The notes beneath the pieces were generated by a model that saw only the letters and a program-made list of their open reading frames with translations, was not told where the DNA came from and did no database searches. 64,000 bases of DNA from Sphingobium chlorophenolicum (lineage in GTDB: Bacteria > Pseudomonadota > Alphaproteobacteria > Sphingomonadales > Sphingomonadaceae): positions 43,076 through 107,075 of the forward strand of contig NZ_JFHR01000014.1 of the NCBI RefSeq assembly GCF_000722875.1, given 5' to 3'. Positions 54,870 through 61,458 of this stretch are shown here, in pieces. The translations under genes and the position numbers were made by a program. Within the stretch, counting starts at the first letter, position 1, and the number at the start of each line of letters is the position of its first letter.

Positions 54870-55713
54870 AATCATTCAGGAGAAGCTTCGCCAATATCGA
54901 GCGACCAACGCGGTCGAGGAAGAGAATGCGACCAAGGAGATCATCCAGGAGATCGCTCTGTACGCGCTATGGCGTGGCGACTTTTTCGATGTTGCCCTTT
55001 TCCAGGGCGGCACGAGCCTACGTATCCTGCACCGTCTGCCAAGGTTTTCCGAAGACCTCGATTTCATGCTCCGGTCACCCAACCCCGAGTTCGACTGGGC
55101 ACCATATCTCAAAATTCTGGTCGAGGTTTTCGCTCAGTTCGGATTGAAACTCGATGCCCAGCCGAGGGAAAGGATGGACAAGGCGGTTCGGGAGGCGGTG
55201 CTCAAGGATAATTCCATCGCGAGCCAGCTCGACCTGACCTTCGCGGGAACGGGACGTCGCAAGACCATCAGGATCAAGCTGGAAATCGACACCAATCCAC
55301 CGCCCGGGTCCGGGGAAGCCAGCACCTTTCTCGATTTTCCTTCCGATTACGAGGTGCGGCATCAGGATCTGCCTTCTAACTTCGCATTGAAAATCCACGC
55401 GCTTCTTTGCCGAAGCTATCTGAAAGGGCGGGATTGGTATGACTTCTCCTGGTATGTCTCGAACGGGGTGCCTCCCAATCTGACGCACCTCCAAGCCGCC
55501 TTCATCCAGGCAGGCCCATGGGCGGGGCAGGAAGGCCTCAAGATCGACATGGCATGGCTGGAGGACACGCTGCGGAACATCATAGCCGCTATCGACTGGA
55601 AAGCCGCCGCCGACGACGTCAGGCGCTTCCTGCGCCCAACGGAGGCAAAGTCGCTGGAATTATGGAGCGACCGCTTCTTCCTCGCAAAGCTTGAGAAGAT
55701 GGCGGCGGCGTGA
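54862..55713 (+). CDS. abiEii: Nucleotidyltransferase toxin, AbiEii/AbiGii family
   Basis: 283 residues. The DUF1814 nucleotidyltransferase core is clear: FQGGTSLRILHRLPRFSEDL-DF gives the G-x-T-x-L and S-x-D-x-D metal motif. Then comes IRIKLEIDT with the third acidic residue, and ALKIHALLCRSYLKGRDWYD with the conserved Lys and Arg-Asp. Such toxins add nucleotides to tRNA or otherwise halt growth and give abortive-infection phage defence with AbiEi. All key residues are present, so the system looks intact. Confidence 0.9.
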   Translation: MIEIIQEKLRQYRATNAVEEENATKEIIQEIALYALWRGDFFDVALFQGGTSLRILHRLPRFSEDLDFMLRSPNPEFDWAPYLKILVEVFAQFGLKLDAQPRERMDKAVREAVLKDNSIASQLDLTFAGTGRRKTIRIKLEIDTNPPPGSGEASTFLDFPSDYEVRHQDLPSNFALKIHALLCRSYLKGRDWYDFSWYVSNGVPPNLTHLQAAFIQAGPWAGQEGLKIDMAWLEDTLRNIIAAIDWKAAADDVRRFLRPTEAKSLELWSDRFFLAKLEKMAAA

Positions 55714-56049
55714 CTTGCTCATTCTGAATTGAGGAGCAGCGGCGTTTTGCCTCCATGCACTGACTGGTTTCCATGCCGCAGGCAGCAATGTTGACATTTT
55801 TCGCGATAGATTTGTCAGGTCGTTCTCCAGCTTGAACTGGACTGACAACCGCATTGCGATAGCGGTAGGGGGTTTCATGGCGTATTCGCAACTTCATGAT
55901 CCCCCAATGCGTCAATCCGACGCATTTTAATTGCCCAACGCAATGTTATCGACAGCATAGCCCTCCTCGACTATGCGACCGACAGCCGCGCGATGCTGGC
56001 GATGTTCATACCGTGGCCCCGGACACCCGGACATGCGGATTGACCGCCT
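55714..56049. other. 336-bp spacer with a terminator-like hairpin
   Basis: No convincing gene. 55906-55926 is AATGCGTC-AATCC-GACGCATT, an 8-5-8 perfect hairpin followed by TTAATT, a possible terminator. The stretch just after the AbiEii stop stays open in two minus-strand frames (for example KLENDLTNLSRKMSTLLPAA), but there is no start or domain. It may be a remnant of a mobile element. Confidence 0.45.
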
Positions 56050-56232
56050 TCAAAATGCGGGCGGAAACAAATCCTGATCGGCATCGAGGCGCCGGTCTAT
56101 CTCCGCGCCCAATTCGTCGAGTTGATCGAAGGAGGCGCCGATCTGGAAAATCGTGCCGTCATCCAGGGTCAGTCTCAGGTGATAGCTTTCGCCGTCGGCT
56201 TCAATGGCGAAATGGGCAAGGCGAGCGTTCAT
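56050..56232 (-). CDS. Small hypothetical protein (60 aa)
   Basis: MNARLAHFAIEADGESYHLR begins a compact, acidic 60-residue protein with no membrane segment or known domain. Its alternating pattern (LRLTLDDGTIFQIGASFDQL) suggests a small beta-rich fold and an ending helix (ELGAEIDRRLDA). The ATG at 56232 is preceded by GGAGACAGTC. It lies downstream of the CDP-alcohol transferase gene on the same strand, with 58 bp between them, and may be co-transcribed. Confidence 0.6.
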   Translation of the reverse strand: MNARLAHFAIEADGESYHLRLTLDDGTIFQIGASFDQLDELGAEIDRRLDADQDLFPPAF

Positions 56233-56290
56233 GACTGTCTCCGGCAAATATGCGATCCCAAGACCGTAAAAGGCGCAGCGCTCCTGCTCC

Positions 56291-56983
56291 TCACTTCGAG
56301 GTGCGGCGTTCCGCTTCCACAAGGGCAAGCCTTCTTCCCGTGACGAGCGTCTGGCCGATGAAGAGGACGATCAGGATCGAGCCAGCGGTTCCCACGAATA
56401 TATCGAAGCCAGATAAGCGTCCAAAGAGACCCGGCGCCGTTCCAAGCACCATCATCATGACGGTCAGCCCAATGAGCATCAGGCGAAGTTCGGTCGGCCC
56501 GGCGGAGAGATATGAAAGCTTCAATTCGCCCAACACCCGCGCCGACAGAAAGGCATGGATGGACAAGAGCAGATAGCCCGCGAGCGCGACCATTGCGACA
56601 TCCATCGTCACGAACGGGCTGAGGCCGATCCCCGCAAGGATGAGCAGCGTCGCCAGCCCATCGCAGCTATGGTCGATGAAATACCCATAGGAAGGACGCT
56701 CGATGCGCCGGTATCGCGCTAGGCTGCCGTCCATCGAATCGCCGAACCATTGCACGGCATAGCCCGCAATGGCGAGCAGCAGCCATGACGAGGCAATGTT
56801 GCTCGCGACATAGCCGGTAAAAATCATGATGGCGCCGACCATGCCGATTGCTGTCAGCCGGTCCGGCGTGACCCAGCGCGGCATCCGATGGCACAGCCAG
56901 TTGAGCAATTGCCGCTCATTAGCGGCAAGCCAGTTCTGTTGAATTCTAGATAGCGATTGAGGGGTTTGAAGCTGGATCGTCAT
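56291..56983 (-). CDS. CDP-alcohol phosphatidyltransferase family membrane protein
   Basis: 230 residues with about six membrane segments. The CDP-alcohol motif is complete: DG at SMDGSLARYRRIERPSYGYF, then G and two Asp in GYFIDHSCDG, fitting D-G-x2-A-R-x8-G-x3-D-x3-D. It transfers a phospho-alcohol from a CDP-linked donor. Substrates cannot be deduced. The preceding segment VTPDRLTAIGM is typical of the family. I use the ATG at 56983 (MTIQLQTPQ). Longer in-frame starts exist. Confidence 0.85.
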   Translation of the reverse strand: MTIQLQTPQSLSRIQQNWLAANERQLLNWLCHRMPRWVTPDRLTAIGMVGAIMIFTGYVASNIASSWLLLAIAGYAVQWFGDSMDGSLARYRRIERPSYGYFIDHSCDGLATLLILAGIGLSPFVTMDVAMVALAGYLLLSIHAFLSARVLGELKLSYLSAGPTELRLMLIGLTVMMMVLGTAPGLFGRLSGFDIFVGTAGSILIVLFIGQTLVTGRRLALVEAERRTSK

Positions 56984-57027
56984 ACGCTTTCGATCATGGT
57001 TGGACAACGGGCGGGTCTGCGCCGATA

Positions 57028-57123
57028 TCAACTGCCGCGACCCAGGACGCGCCAGCCAAGGAAAATCAGCACGACCAGCGATGCGATCAATGCTGCCTGA
57101 AGAGAGAAGAAATCTTCCTGCAT
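57028..57123 (-). CDS. Single-pass membrane microprotein (31 aa)
   Basis: MQEDFFSLQAALIASLVVLI and on to GRGS: a short N-terminus, one membrane helix, and a small basic tail. The start at 57123 is supported by GGGGAG five bases upstream and by the conserved leader shared with three other genes. A longer in-frame start at 57210 would translate through that leader and is less likely. The function is unknown. It is divergent from the 57369 gene across 245 bp, and both have the shared leader. Confidence 0.6.
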   Translation of the reverse strand: MQEDFFSLQAALIASLVVLIFLGWRVLGRGS

Positions 57124-57127
57124 GACG

Positions 57128-57166
57128 GCTCCCCAATGTGCGGGAGCACTCAAGTCTCTCTGTCGG
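57128..57166 (-). promoter_or_regulatory. Shared leader element, copy D (SD-sequestering hairpin)
   Basis: On the minus strand: GACAGAGAGAC, TTGAGT, GCTCCCGC, then the Shine-Dalgarno GGGGAGC. GCTCCC (57147-57142) can pair perfectly with GGGAGC (57133-57128) across an 8-nt loop, hiding the ribosome-binding site. The first motif starts 41 nt before the ATG. Confidence 0.6.
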
Positions 57167-57319
57167 ATCGCGCGGAAGAAGAACCCGATTATCTTTCGTA
57201 GCAGCCCCATTCTCGCCGGAACAGAAGTTTTTGAAATCTACATGGCTTTATCCTGAGACGGGAACGATCCGCTATGCTATTAAACCATTATTGCGCGAAA
57301 TTTGCTGCAAGCATTCGCC

Positions 57320-57362
57320 GTGACAGAGAGACCGTCGTGCTCCCGCTTGCCAGCCGAGGAGC
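57320..57362 (+). promoter_or_regulatory. Shared leader element, copy A (SD-sequestering hairpin)
   Basis: GTGACAGAGAGAC, CGTCGT, GCTCCCGCTTGC. It aligns without gaps with copy B over 31 positions with four differences. GCTCC (57339-57343) is complementary to GGAGC (57358-57362), which contains the Shine-Dalgarno of the gene starting at 57369. Confidence 0.6.
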
Positions 57363-57368
57363 ATTCCC

Positions 57369-57584
57369 ATGGAAGACCTGAATTATCTGCTGAAGCGCGA
57401 GCAGGAAGAATTGCTGCGCGCCCGGATCGCACATAGCCCTGTGGTTCGCATGACTCATCAGCGGCTCGCGCAAGGATATGCGGCGCGGATTTGCCGCCAT
57501 CCTCATCCATATCGTTCCCGGCGTCCGGATGGCTCCGCATCGTTCAACCCCTTTCCGTTCAACGTCGAAGGCGGCGCGGCATGA
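57369..57584 (+). CDS. Small conserved-looking hypothetical protein (71 aa)
   Basis: MEDLNYLLKREQEELLRARI starts a predicted helical, charged N-terminus. RMTHQRLAQGYAARI follows, and a basic, proline-containing tail ends VEGGAA. There is no membrane segment. It resembles the small helical proteins common near stress genes in sphingomonads, but I know no function. Translation from ATG 57369 uses GAGGAG, which the upstream shared leader can mask. It overlaps the next gene by four bases. Confidence 0.65.
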   Translation: MEDLNYLLKREQEELLRARIAHSPVVRMTHQRLAQGYAARICRHPHPYRSRRPDGSASFNPFPFNVEGGAA

Positions 57585-57823
57585 GCAGGGTCGTCAATGT
57601 CTGGGCCACGCCGGAAGTCATCAAGGAAGCCTGCACCAAGCACGCTTTCCGGATATCCGCGGTGGAAGCGCTGGTTTCCGGTGGCGCAAGGGTCGTGATG
57701 CTCGATCCCAGGGATGCGGAGGCTTTTCGCATATTGATGAAGCACAAGCTGATCGACGGCGTCGTCAAGCGATCCGCGTCCCACATGGCGCGGCAATGGA
57801 CTCCCTCGCTTCACAGGAAATAG
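57581..57823 (+). CDS. Small hypothetical protein (80 aa)
   Basis: It begins MSRVVNVWATPEVIKEACTK. An alpha/beta-looking 80-residue basic protein with a middle segment SGGARVVMLDPRDAEAFRIL and a Lys/Arg-rich end. There is no recognised domain. It overlaps the preceding gene (ATGA) and is followed two bases later by a 36-codon gene, so the three form a small operon behind leader copy A. Confidence 0.6.
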   Translation: MSRVVNVWATPEVIKEACTKHAFRISAVEALVSGGARVVMLDPRDAEAFRILMKHKLIDGVVKRSASHMARQWTPSLHRK

Positions 57824-57825
57824 CC

Positions 57826-57936
57826 ATGAACTGGTTCGATTATCTCGACCGCCGCAGACAGCCGGAACTGAACCATGCCGATCCCGCCTTACGTCCCGAC
57901 GAGAAAAATAAACATGAAGAGCAGGCGCGCGCCTAG
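57826..57936 (+). CDS. Very small hypothetical protein (36 aa)
   Basis: It begins MNWFDYLDRRRQPELNHADP and is highly charged, ending KHEEQARA. AGGAAA lies eight bases upstream of the ATG. The composition is protein-like and the spacing to the preceding stop (2 bp) fits an operon, but the length makes the call tentative. Confidence 0.45.
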   Translation: MNWFDYLDRRRQPELNHADPALRPDEKNKHEEQARA

Positions 57937-58157
57937 CTCTGGCTGAGCGATAGGACCTCCCCTTGGATCACGCTAAAGCATGAGATTACCTGTCGGAGAC
58001 CAGCATTTCTGCAAGACCAATCGGTACAGACGTGGCTCTGGAGAAAGTCCAGTAGGAAAGCGCATTCTATTCGGTGCGATGATGCTCGTCATTCCAGAAA
58101 ATTCCATTCACATGGCCTCCTGATGTTGAAGAAGGCAGCGTCAGGAGATGCCATCAT

Positions 58158-59243
58158 ATGCTGAGTTTCCTGGAAGGCGGGGGATCGATAGCCGATGCCA
58201 TCAGGTCGCATGATTGGTCGGACTCGCCTTTGGGGCCTCCGCAGACGTGGCCTCAAGAACTGAAGACCACGGTCGGGCTGGTTCTTGGCTCCCACTTCCC
58301 CCAATGCATCGTGTGGGGGCCCTCGCTCATAACGATATCGAATCATGCCTTTCTGCCAATCCTGGGAGATAAGCCCTCGGCCCTTGGTCGACCTTTCAAC
58401 GAAGTCTGGAGTGAAGTATGGCCGTCGCTGATGCCGATGGTCGAAAAGGCTTTCAAAGGCGAGGCGACATATATTGAAGATTTTCCGCTCACCATCGAGC
58501 GGCATGGCTATCCAGAAAAGGTCCATTTTACCTTTTGCTATAGCCCGATCAGGGATGCCCACGGGCGGGTGCTGGGCATGCTCGATACGGTGACCGAGAC
58601 CACGCACAAGATAGAGCTCCATGAGCGGCAGAAGATATTGTCCGGCGAACTTGGTCACCGTCTCAAGAATCTGCTGAGCATCGTTCAGGCTGTGGCCAGC
58701 CAGACGTTGCGCCAGTCGCTGGATCTCGAAACGGCCAACGAGGCTCTCGCCTTTCGACTTGCGGCCTTCGGACGCGCAGCCGATGTCCTTACGGCATCAC
58801 ATTGGGATGATGCCGACCTGGATACGCTCGTGCGGGGCGCGCTCGCGACTCATGGAAGCATTGCCGACCGGTTCAGGGCAAACGGCCCGCCCGTGCGGTT
58901 CCGTTCGGAGGTGGCGCTGGCGTTTGCCCTGGCTCTTCACGAACTGGTGACCAACGCTACCAAATACGGGGCGCTTTCGAACGAAACCGGACATGTGGAC
59001 CTGAAATGGTCGGTTGAGCCGGGACCTAATGGCGAGGAGGGGCGTTTCAATCTGACCTGGAGAGAAATCGGTGGGCCTTTGGTCCAGCCGCCGACCCGGC
59101 GAGGATTTGGCTCGCTGATGATCGAGCGTTCGCTGCGGGGATATTTCCGAGGAGAAACGGCGATAAGCTACCATCCCGACGGACTCATATTTCAGATAGA
59201 CGCGCCGCTGGCCGGAGCGCAGGCGGAAGGCATAGGGACTTGA
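58158..59243 (+). CDS. PAS-HWE family sensor histidine kinase
   Basis: 361 residues, no membrane segment. Residues about 20-150 form a PAS-like sensor (WSDSPLGPPQTWPQEL, then YIEDFPLTIERHGYPEKVHF). The HWE kinase core follows: H-box GELGHRLKNLLSIVQAVASQ, N-box ALHELVTNATKYGALS, and the W-x-E signature LTWREIGGP, then RRGFGSLMIERSLRGYF. HWE kinases in alphaproteobacteria often feed the general stress phosphorelay. A single-domain response regulator overlaps its 3' end. The ATG at 58158 follows AGGAG at a slightly long distance. Confidence 0.9.
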   Translation: MLSFLEGGGSIADAIRSHDWSDSPLGPPQTWPQELKTTVGLVLGSHFPQCIVWGPSLITISNHAFLPILGDKPSALGRPFNEVWSEVWPSLMPMVEKAFKGEATYIEDFPLTIERHGYPEKVHFTFCYSPIRDAHGRVLGMLDTVTETTHKIELHERQKILSGELGHRLKNLLSIVQAVASQTLRQSLDLETANEALAFRLAAFGRAADVLTASHWDDADLDTLVRGALATHGSIADRFRANGPPVRFRSEVALAFALALHELVTNATKYGALSNETGHVDLKWSVEPGPNGEEGRFNLTWREIGGPLVQPPTRRGFGSLMIERSLRGYFRGETAISYHPDGLIFQIDAPLAGAQAEGIGT

Positions 59244-59617
59244 AAGGTGATCATCTTGCAGGCAGCCGATCGATCCTTATTGTCGATGATGAGCCACTGA
59301 TACGGATTGACGTGGCCGACTTTTTCACGGACCGGGGTTTCGACGTGTTTGAAGCGGAGAGCGCCGATCACGCGATCGCGGTGCTGGAAAAAAATCCCAC
59401 CATCAGTGTGGTGCTGACCGATGTGCAAATGCCGGGTTCAATGGACGGTTTGAGGCTTGCCCACGTCATTCGCGGACGCTGGCCTCCGACATTGCTTGTG
59501 ATTGTATCGGGTGCGGTCCCGCTCGGCGCTGCCGAGATGCCCTCACGCGCCACTTTTATAGCCAAGCCGTTCGATCCCCGCTTCGTGCTCGGTGAAATAG
59601 ACCGACTAAGTGCCTAG
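59240..59617 (+). CDS. Single-domain response regulator (CheY-like)
   Basis: 125 residues, a receiver only. The acidic pair is in ILIVDDEPLIR, the phospho-acceptor Asp in VVLTDVQMPGSMDG, the switch Ser in VIVSGAVP and the Lys in FIAKPFDP, so all key residues are present. There is no output domain, so it probably passes phosphate on or binds a partner. The start is a TTG overlapping the kinase stop, with no better in-frame start before the fold. It is clearly the partner of the HWE kinase. Confidence 0.88.
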   Translation: MKGDHLAGSRSILIVDDEPLIRIDVADFFTDRGFDVFEAESADHAIAVLEKNPTISVVLTDVQMPGSMDGLRLAHVIRGRWPPTLLVIVSGAVPLGAAEMPSRATFIAKPFDPRFVLGEIDRLSA

Positions 59618-59789
59618 CCGGTCAGACCATGCGTTGACTTTTTATCCCCTATAGCCCATATGGGAAGAGCTAACGTCGCCTGCGACGGAATTTGACCCCG
59701 CCTCGCGGCTTCTCCTTCCTTTCTCACGCCACCAGCTCCGCCAGCGCTTTTGCGGGCGGATTACCTGTTTTCGTGAAAGGAAACATCGC

Positions 59790-59996
59790 ATGCCTATCGG
59801 TACCGTCAAATTCTTCAATCCAGACAAGGGTTACGGCTTCATCGCCCCTGAAAACGGCGGCGACGACAGCTTTGTTCATATCAGTGCGGTCGAACGCGCC
59901 GGAATGGTGACGCTTCAGAAGGACCAGCGGCTCAGCTACGAGATCGAGAATGATCGTCGGGGCAAGCAGTCCGCCATCAATCTCGAAGCGGCCTGA
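59790..59996 (+). CDS. cspA: Cold-shock protein (CspA family)
   Basis: 68 residues. The RNA-binding motifs are intact: GTVKFFNPDKGYGFI (RNP1-like) and DSFVHISAVERAG (RNP2-like). It is an RNA chaperone. GAAAGGAAAC precedes the ATG. A 172-bp upstream spacer with a perfect CCCATATGGG palindrome (59655-59664) could include a long structured leader of the cold-shock type. The IF-1 paralogue begins two bases after its stop, so they are likely co-expressed. Confidence 0.92.
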   Translation: MPIGTVKFFNPDKGYGFIAPENGGDDSFVHISAVERAGMVTLQKDQRLSYEIENDRRGKQSAINLEAA

Positions 59997-59998
59997 GA

Positions 59999-60259
59999 TT
60001 GGCCAATGAGGACTTCATCGTCCTCGATGGCATTATTGAAGAAATTTTTCCGGATGGGCGCTTTCGCATCCATCCGGAGAATGAACTCCGGGTCATCGCC
60101 TATGCGGCAGACAAGATGCGCCATTCTCATGTGCGCCCTGTTGTTGGCGATCGGGTTTGGGTCGAGATGACTCTCTACGATCCGGACAAGGGTCGGATCA
60201 TCTTTCGAGAGCGGGCACCCGTGCCGACAAGTGCAACGTCTCGCCCCAAGCGGCGATGA
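59999..60259 (+). CDS. infA: Translation initiation factor IF-1 paralogue
   Basis: 86 residues, longer than ordinary IF-1 (72). S1/OB fold: MANEDFIVLDGIIEEIFPDG, then RVIAYAADKMRHSHVRPVVG and GDRVWVEMTLYDPDKGRIIF. These align with IF-1 throughout, but with divergent residues and a basic extension ending SRPKRR. The start is a TTG two bases after cspA, and no other in-frame start precedes the fold. It is probably a second, island-borne copy used under stress and not the housekeeping infA. Confidence 0.85.
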   Translation: MANEDFIVLDGIIEEIFPDGRFRIHPENELRVIAYAADKMRHSHVRPVVGDRVWVEMTLYDPDKGRIIFRERAPVPTSATSRPKRR

Positions 60260-60344
60260 TGTCGCGGCGCCAGTATAATCGACACGCGACCATTAAGATA
60301 ATGGGTTGCTCATCGCCCCTTCGCAAATAATCGACCAGATTTAC

Positions 60345-60505
60345 GCGCGCATTGGCGCGCAAGGATTTACATGATTTTCAAGAAAATTTTACTTCCTCTT
60401 TCCAGTCCGCAATCGGTTGGGCCTCTCAAAAAGAAATCCGCCCGGATGACCGGCTATCTCTCCCGGCAGGAACTGCGTCGGATTGTAGCCGAAATGGTAG
60501 GATAG
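60345..60505 (+). CDS. Very small hypothetical protein (44 aa) behind a GC hairpin
   Basis: The coding part is 60371-60505. It begins MIFKKILLPLSSPQSVGPLK, continues KKSARMTGYLSRQELRRIVA and ends EMVG. AAGGA lies six bases before the ATG. The helical, basic end (TGYLSRQELRRIVAEMVG) looks like a real small protein. Immediately upstream, 60345-60350 and 60355-60360 form a perfect GCGCGC-ATTG-GCGCGC hairpin that abuts the ribosome-binding site. No function is known. Confidence 0.5.
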
Positions 60506-60535
60506 AAGCCCATGTCAACATAAGGAAGCCCCCAT

Positions 60536-60736
60536 ATGTCCGCTAACAGCGATTTCTTTCTAGCCCGTGCTGCACAGAGCGCGCACGAAGCGTCGGAAAC
60601 TGACCTGATGAATGTTCGGGAACGTTGCCTACGCTCCGAAAAAGCCTGCCGGGCCATGGCGAACCGGGTGCTGCGAAGCGAAAACGGACGAAAGCAGCAG
60701 GCGGGTCGCAAAATAATTCTTGGGCAATCCATATGA
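60536..60736 (+). CDS. Small hypothetical protein (66 aa)
   Basis: It begins MSANSDFFLARAAQSAHEAS and is a helical, charged protein with two cysteines (RERCLRSEKACRAMA) and a basic end. AAGGA is nine bases upstream. There is no membrane segment or known domain. It overlaps the following gene by four bases (ATGA). Confidence 0.65.
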   Translation: MSANSDFFLARAAQSAHEASETDLMNVRERCLRSEKACRAMANRVLRSENGRKQQAGRKIILGQSI

Positions 60737-60978
60737 ACCATAATTTTCGCAAACGTCGCGATACCCCCCGCCTTTCGCCCGAACAGGCTGACCGGCAGGG
60801 CCGCGTCTCGCATCTTGCGTTCATGACACTGGGACAGGTCGCAGCGATCGCGTTCCTCAATGGTTCCGATCCACAATTGGGCGGTCGGCCGCTCGACATT
60901 GCCATAGCGAGTCTCGACGGTTTCAAAGCTGTCGAGGCAGCACTGCTGGCGGGGCCTTCGGCAGCACAGCTAAAATAG
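60733..60978 (+). CDS. Small hypothetical protein (81 aa)
   Basis: It begins MNHNFRKRRDTPRLSPEQAD. A basic N-terminus is followed by SHLAFMTLGQVAAIAFLNGS and a helical end (DGFKAVEAALLAG). The middle is mildly hydrophobic but not a clear membrane helix. It is the last gene of the 60371-60978 cluster and converges with the 60982-61212 gene, with only three bases between the stop codons. Confidence 0.6.
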   Translation: MNHNFRKRRDTPRLSPEQADRQGRVSHLAFMTLGQVAAIAFLNGSDPQLGGRPLDIAIASLDGFKAVEAALLAGPSAAQLK

Positions 60979-60981
60979 GCA

Positions 60982-61212
60982 TCAGTAGCGAGCAGGAACG
61001 ATCCGTATGCGGTCGATTGCGCTGGAGGTTGCCCGCATCCGCGCGACGGCCGCCGATCGAACCTCTTCCATCAATGCGGCATCGTAACCGTCGGCCTCCG
61101 GCTGCATCTCGACATCGGTTTCGACCACGAGGATGATTCGCCGTTCGCGCCCATCGATTTCCCACTCATGCCAGCAGCGCGCGATATGGGGATGGTGCAT
61201 TGTCTCGTCCAT
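60982..61212 (-). CDS. Small hypothetical protein (76 aa) with shared leader
   Basis: It begins MDETMHHPHIARCWHEWEID, with middle GRERRIILVVETDVEMQPEA and an end RIRIVPARY. A small acidic alpha/beta protein with no recognised domain. The ATG at 61212 has GGGAG upstream, which can be masked by the shared leader (copy C). It is divergent from the antiporter gene. Confidence 0.6.
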   Translation of the reverse strand: MDETMHHPHIARCWHEWEIDGRERRIILVVETDVEMQPEADGYDAALMEEVRSAAVARMRATSSAIDRIRIVPARY

Positions 61213-61218
61213 CTCGGT

Positions 61219-61260
61219 CTCCCATAGGCAAGCGGGAGCGCGATCGGGTCTCTCAGTCGA
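61219..61260 (-). promoter_or_regulatory. Shared leader element, copy C (SD-sequestering hairpin)
   Basis: On the minus strand: GACTGAGAGAC, CCGATCGC, GCTCCCGCTTGC. The spacer is two bases longer than in copies A and B. CTCCC (61238-61234) is complementary to GGGAG (61223-61219), the Shine-Dalgarno of the 76-codon gene. The first motif begins 46 nt before the ATG. Confidence 0.6.
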
Positions 61261-61458
61261 TCGCAGCCTGCGGAAAATGCGCGAACGATTTTCGGAAAGT
61301 ACAGGACCGGGCATAACAAAGCGAGCTATTGTCGATCGCGGGTCCATCGCAGAAACGCCGCATGGTGGGAGCAACCGCCGCGGGGCATCGTGACCATTCA
61401 CGGCGGGTGCCCGACATTTTCGGCTCGCAATCGTGCGGTGCCTTAAGAAAGGCAGTCC

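Noticed and set aside
55619..55915. Minus-strand open frame overlapping the end of AbiEii
   Set aside because: It runs antisense into the toxin gene, has no ribosome-binding site or domain, and two frames look equally plausible. It may be a mobile-element remnant.
57261..57290. GGAAC as a -35 box for the general-stress sigma factor EcfG in front of the 57369 gene
   Set aside because: No matching -10 (CGTT-like) element occurs 16-17 bases downstream, and the other shared-leader genes lack a comparable site.
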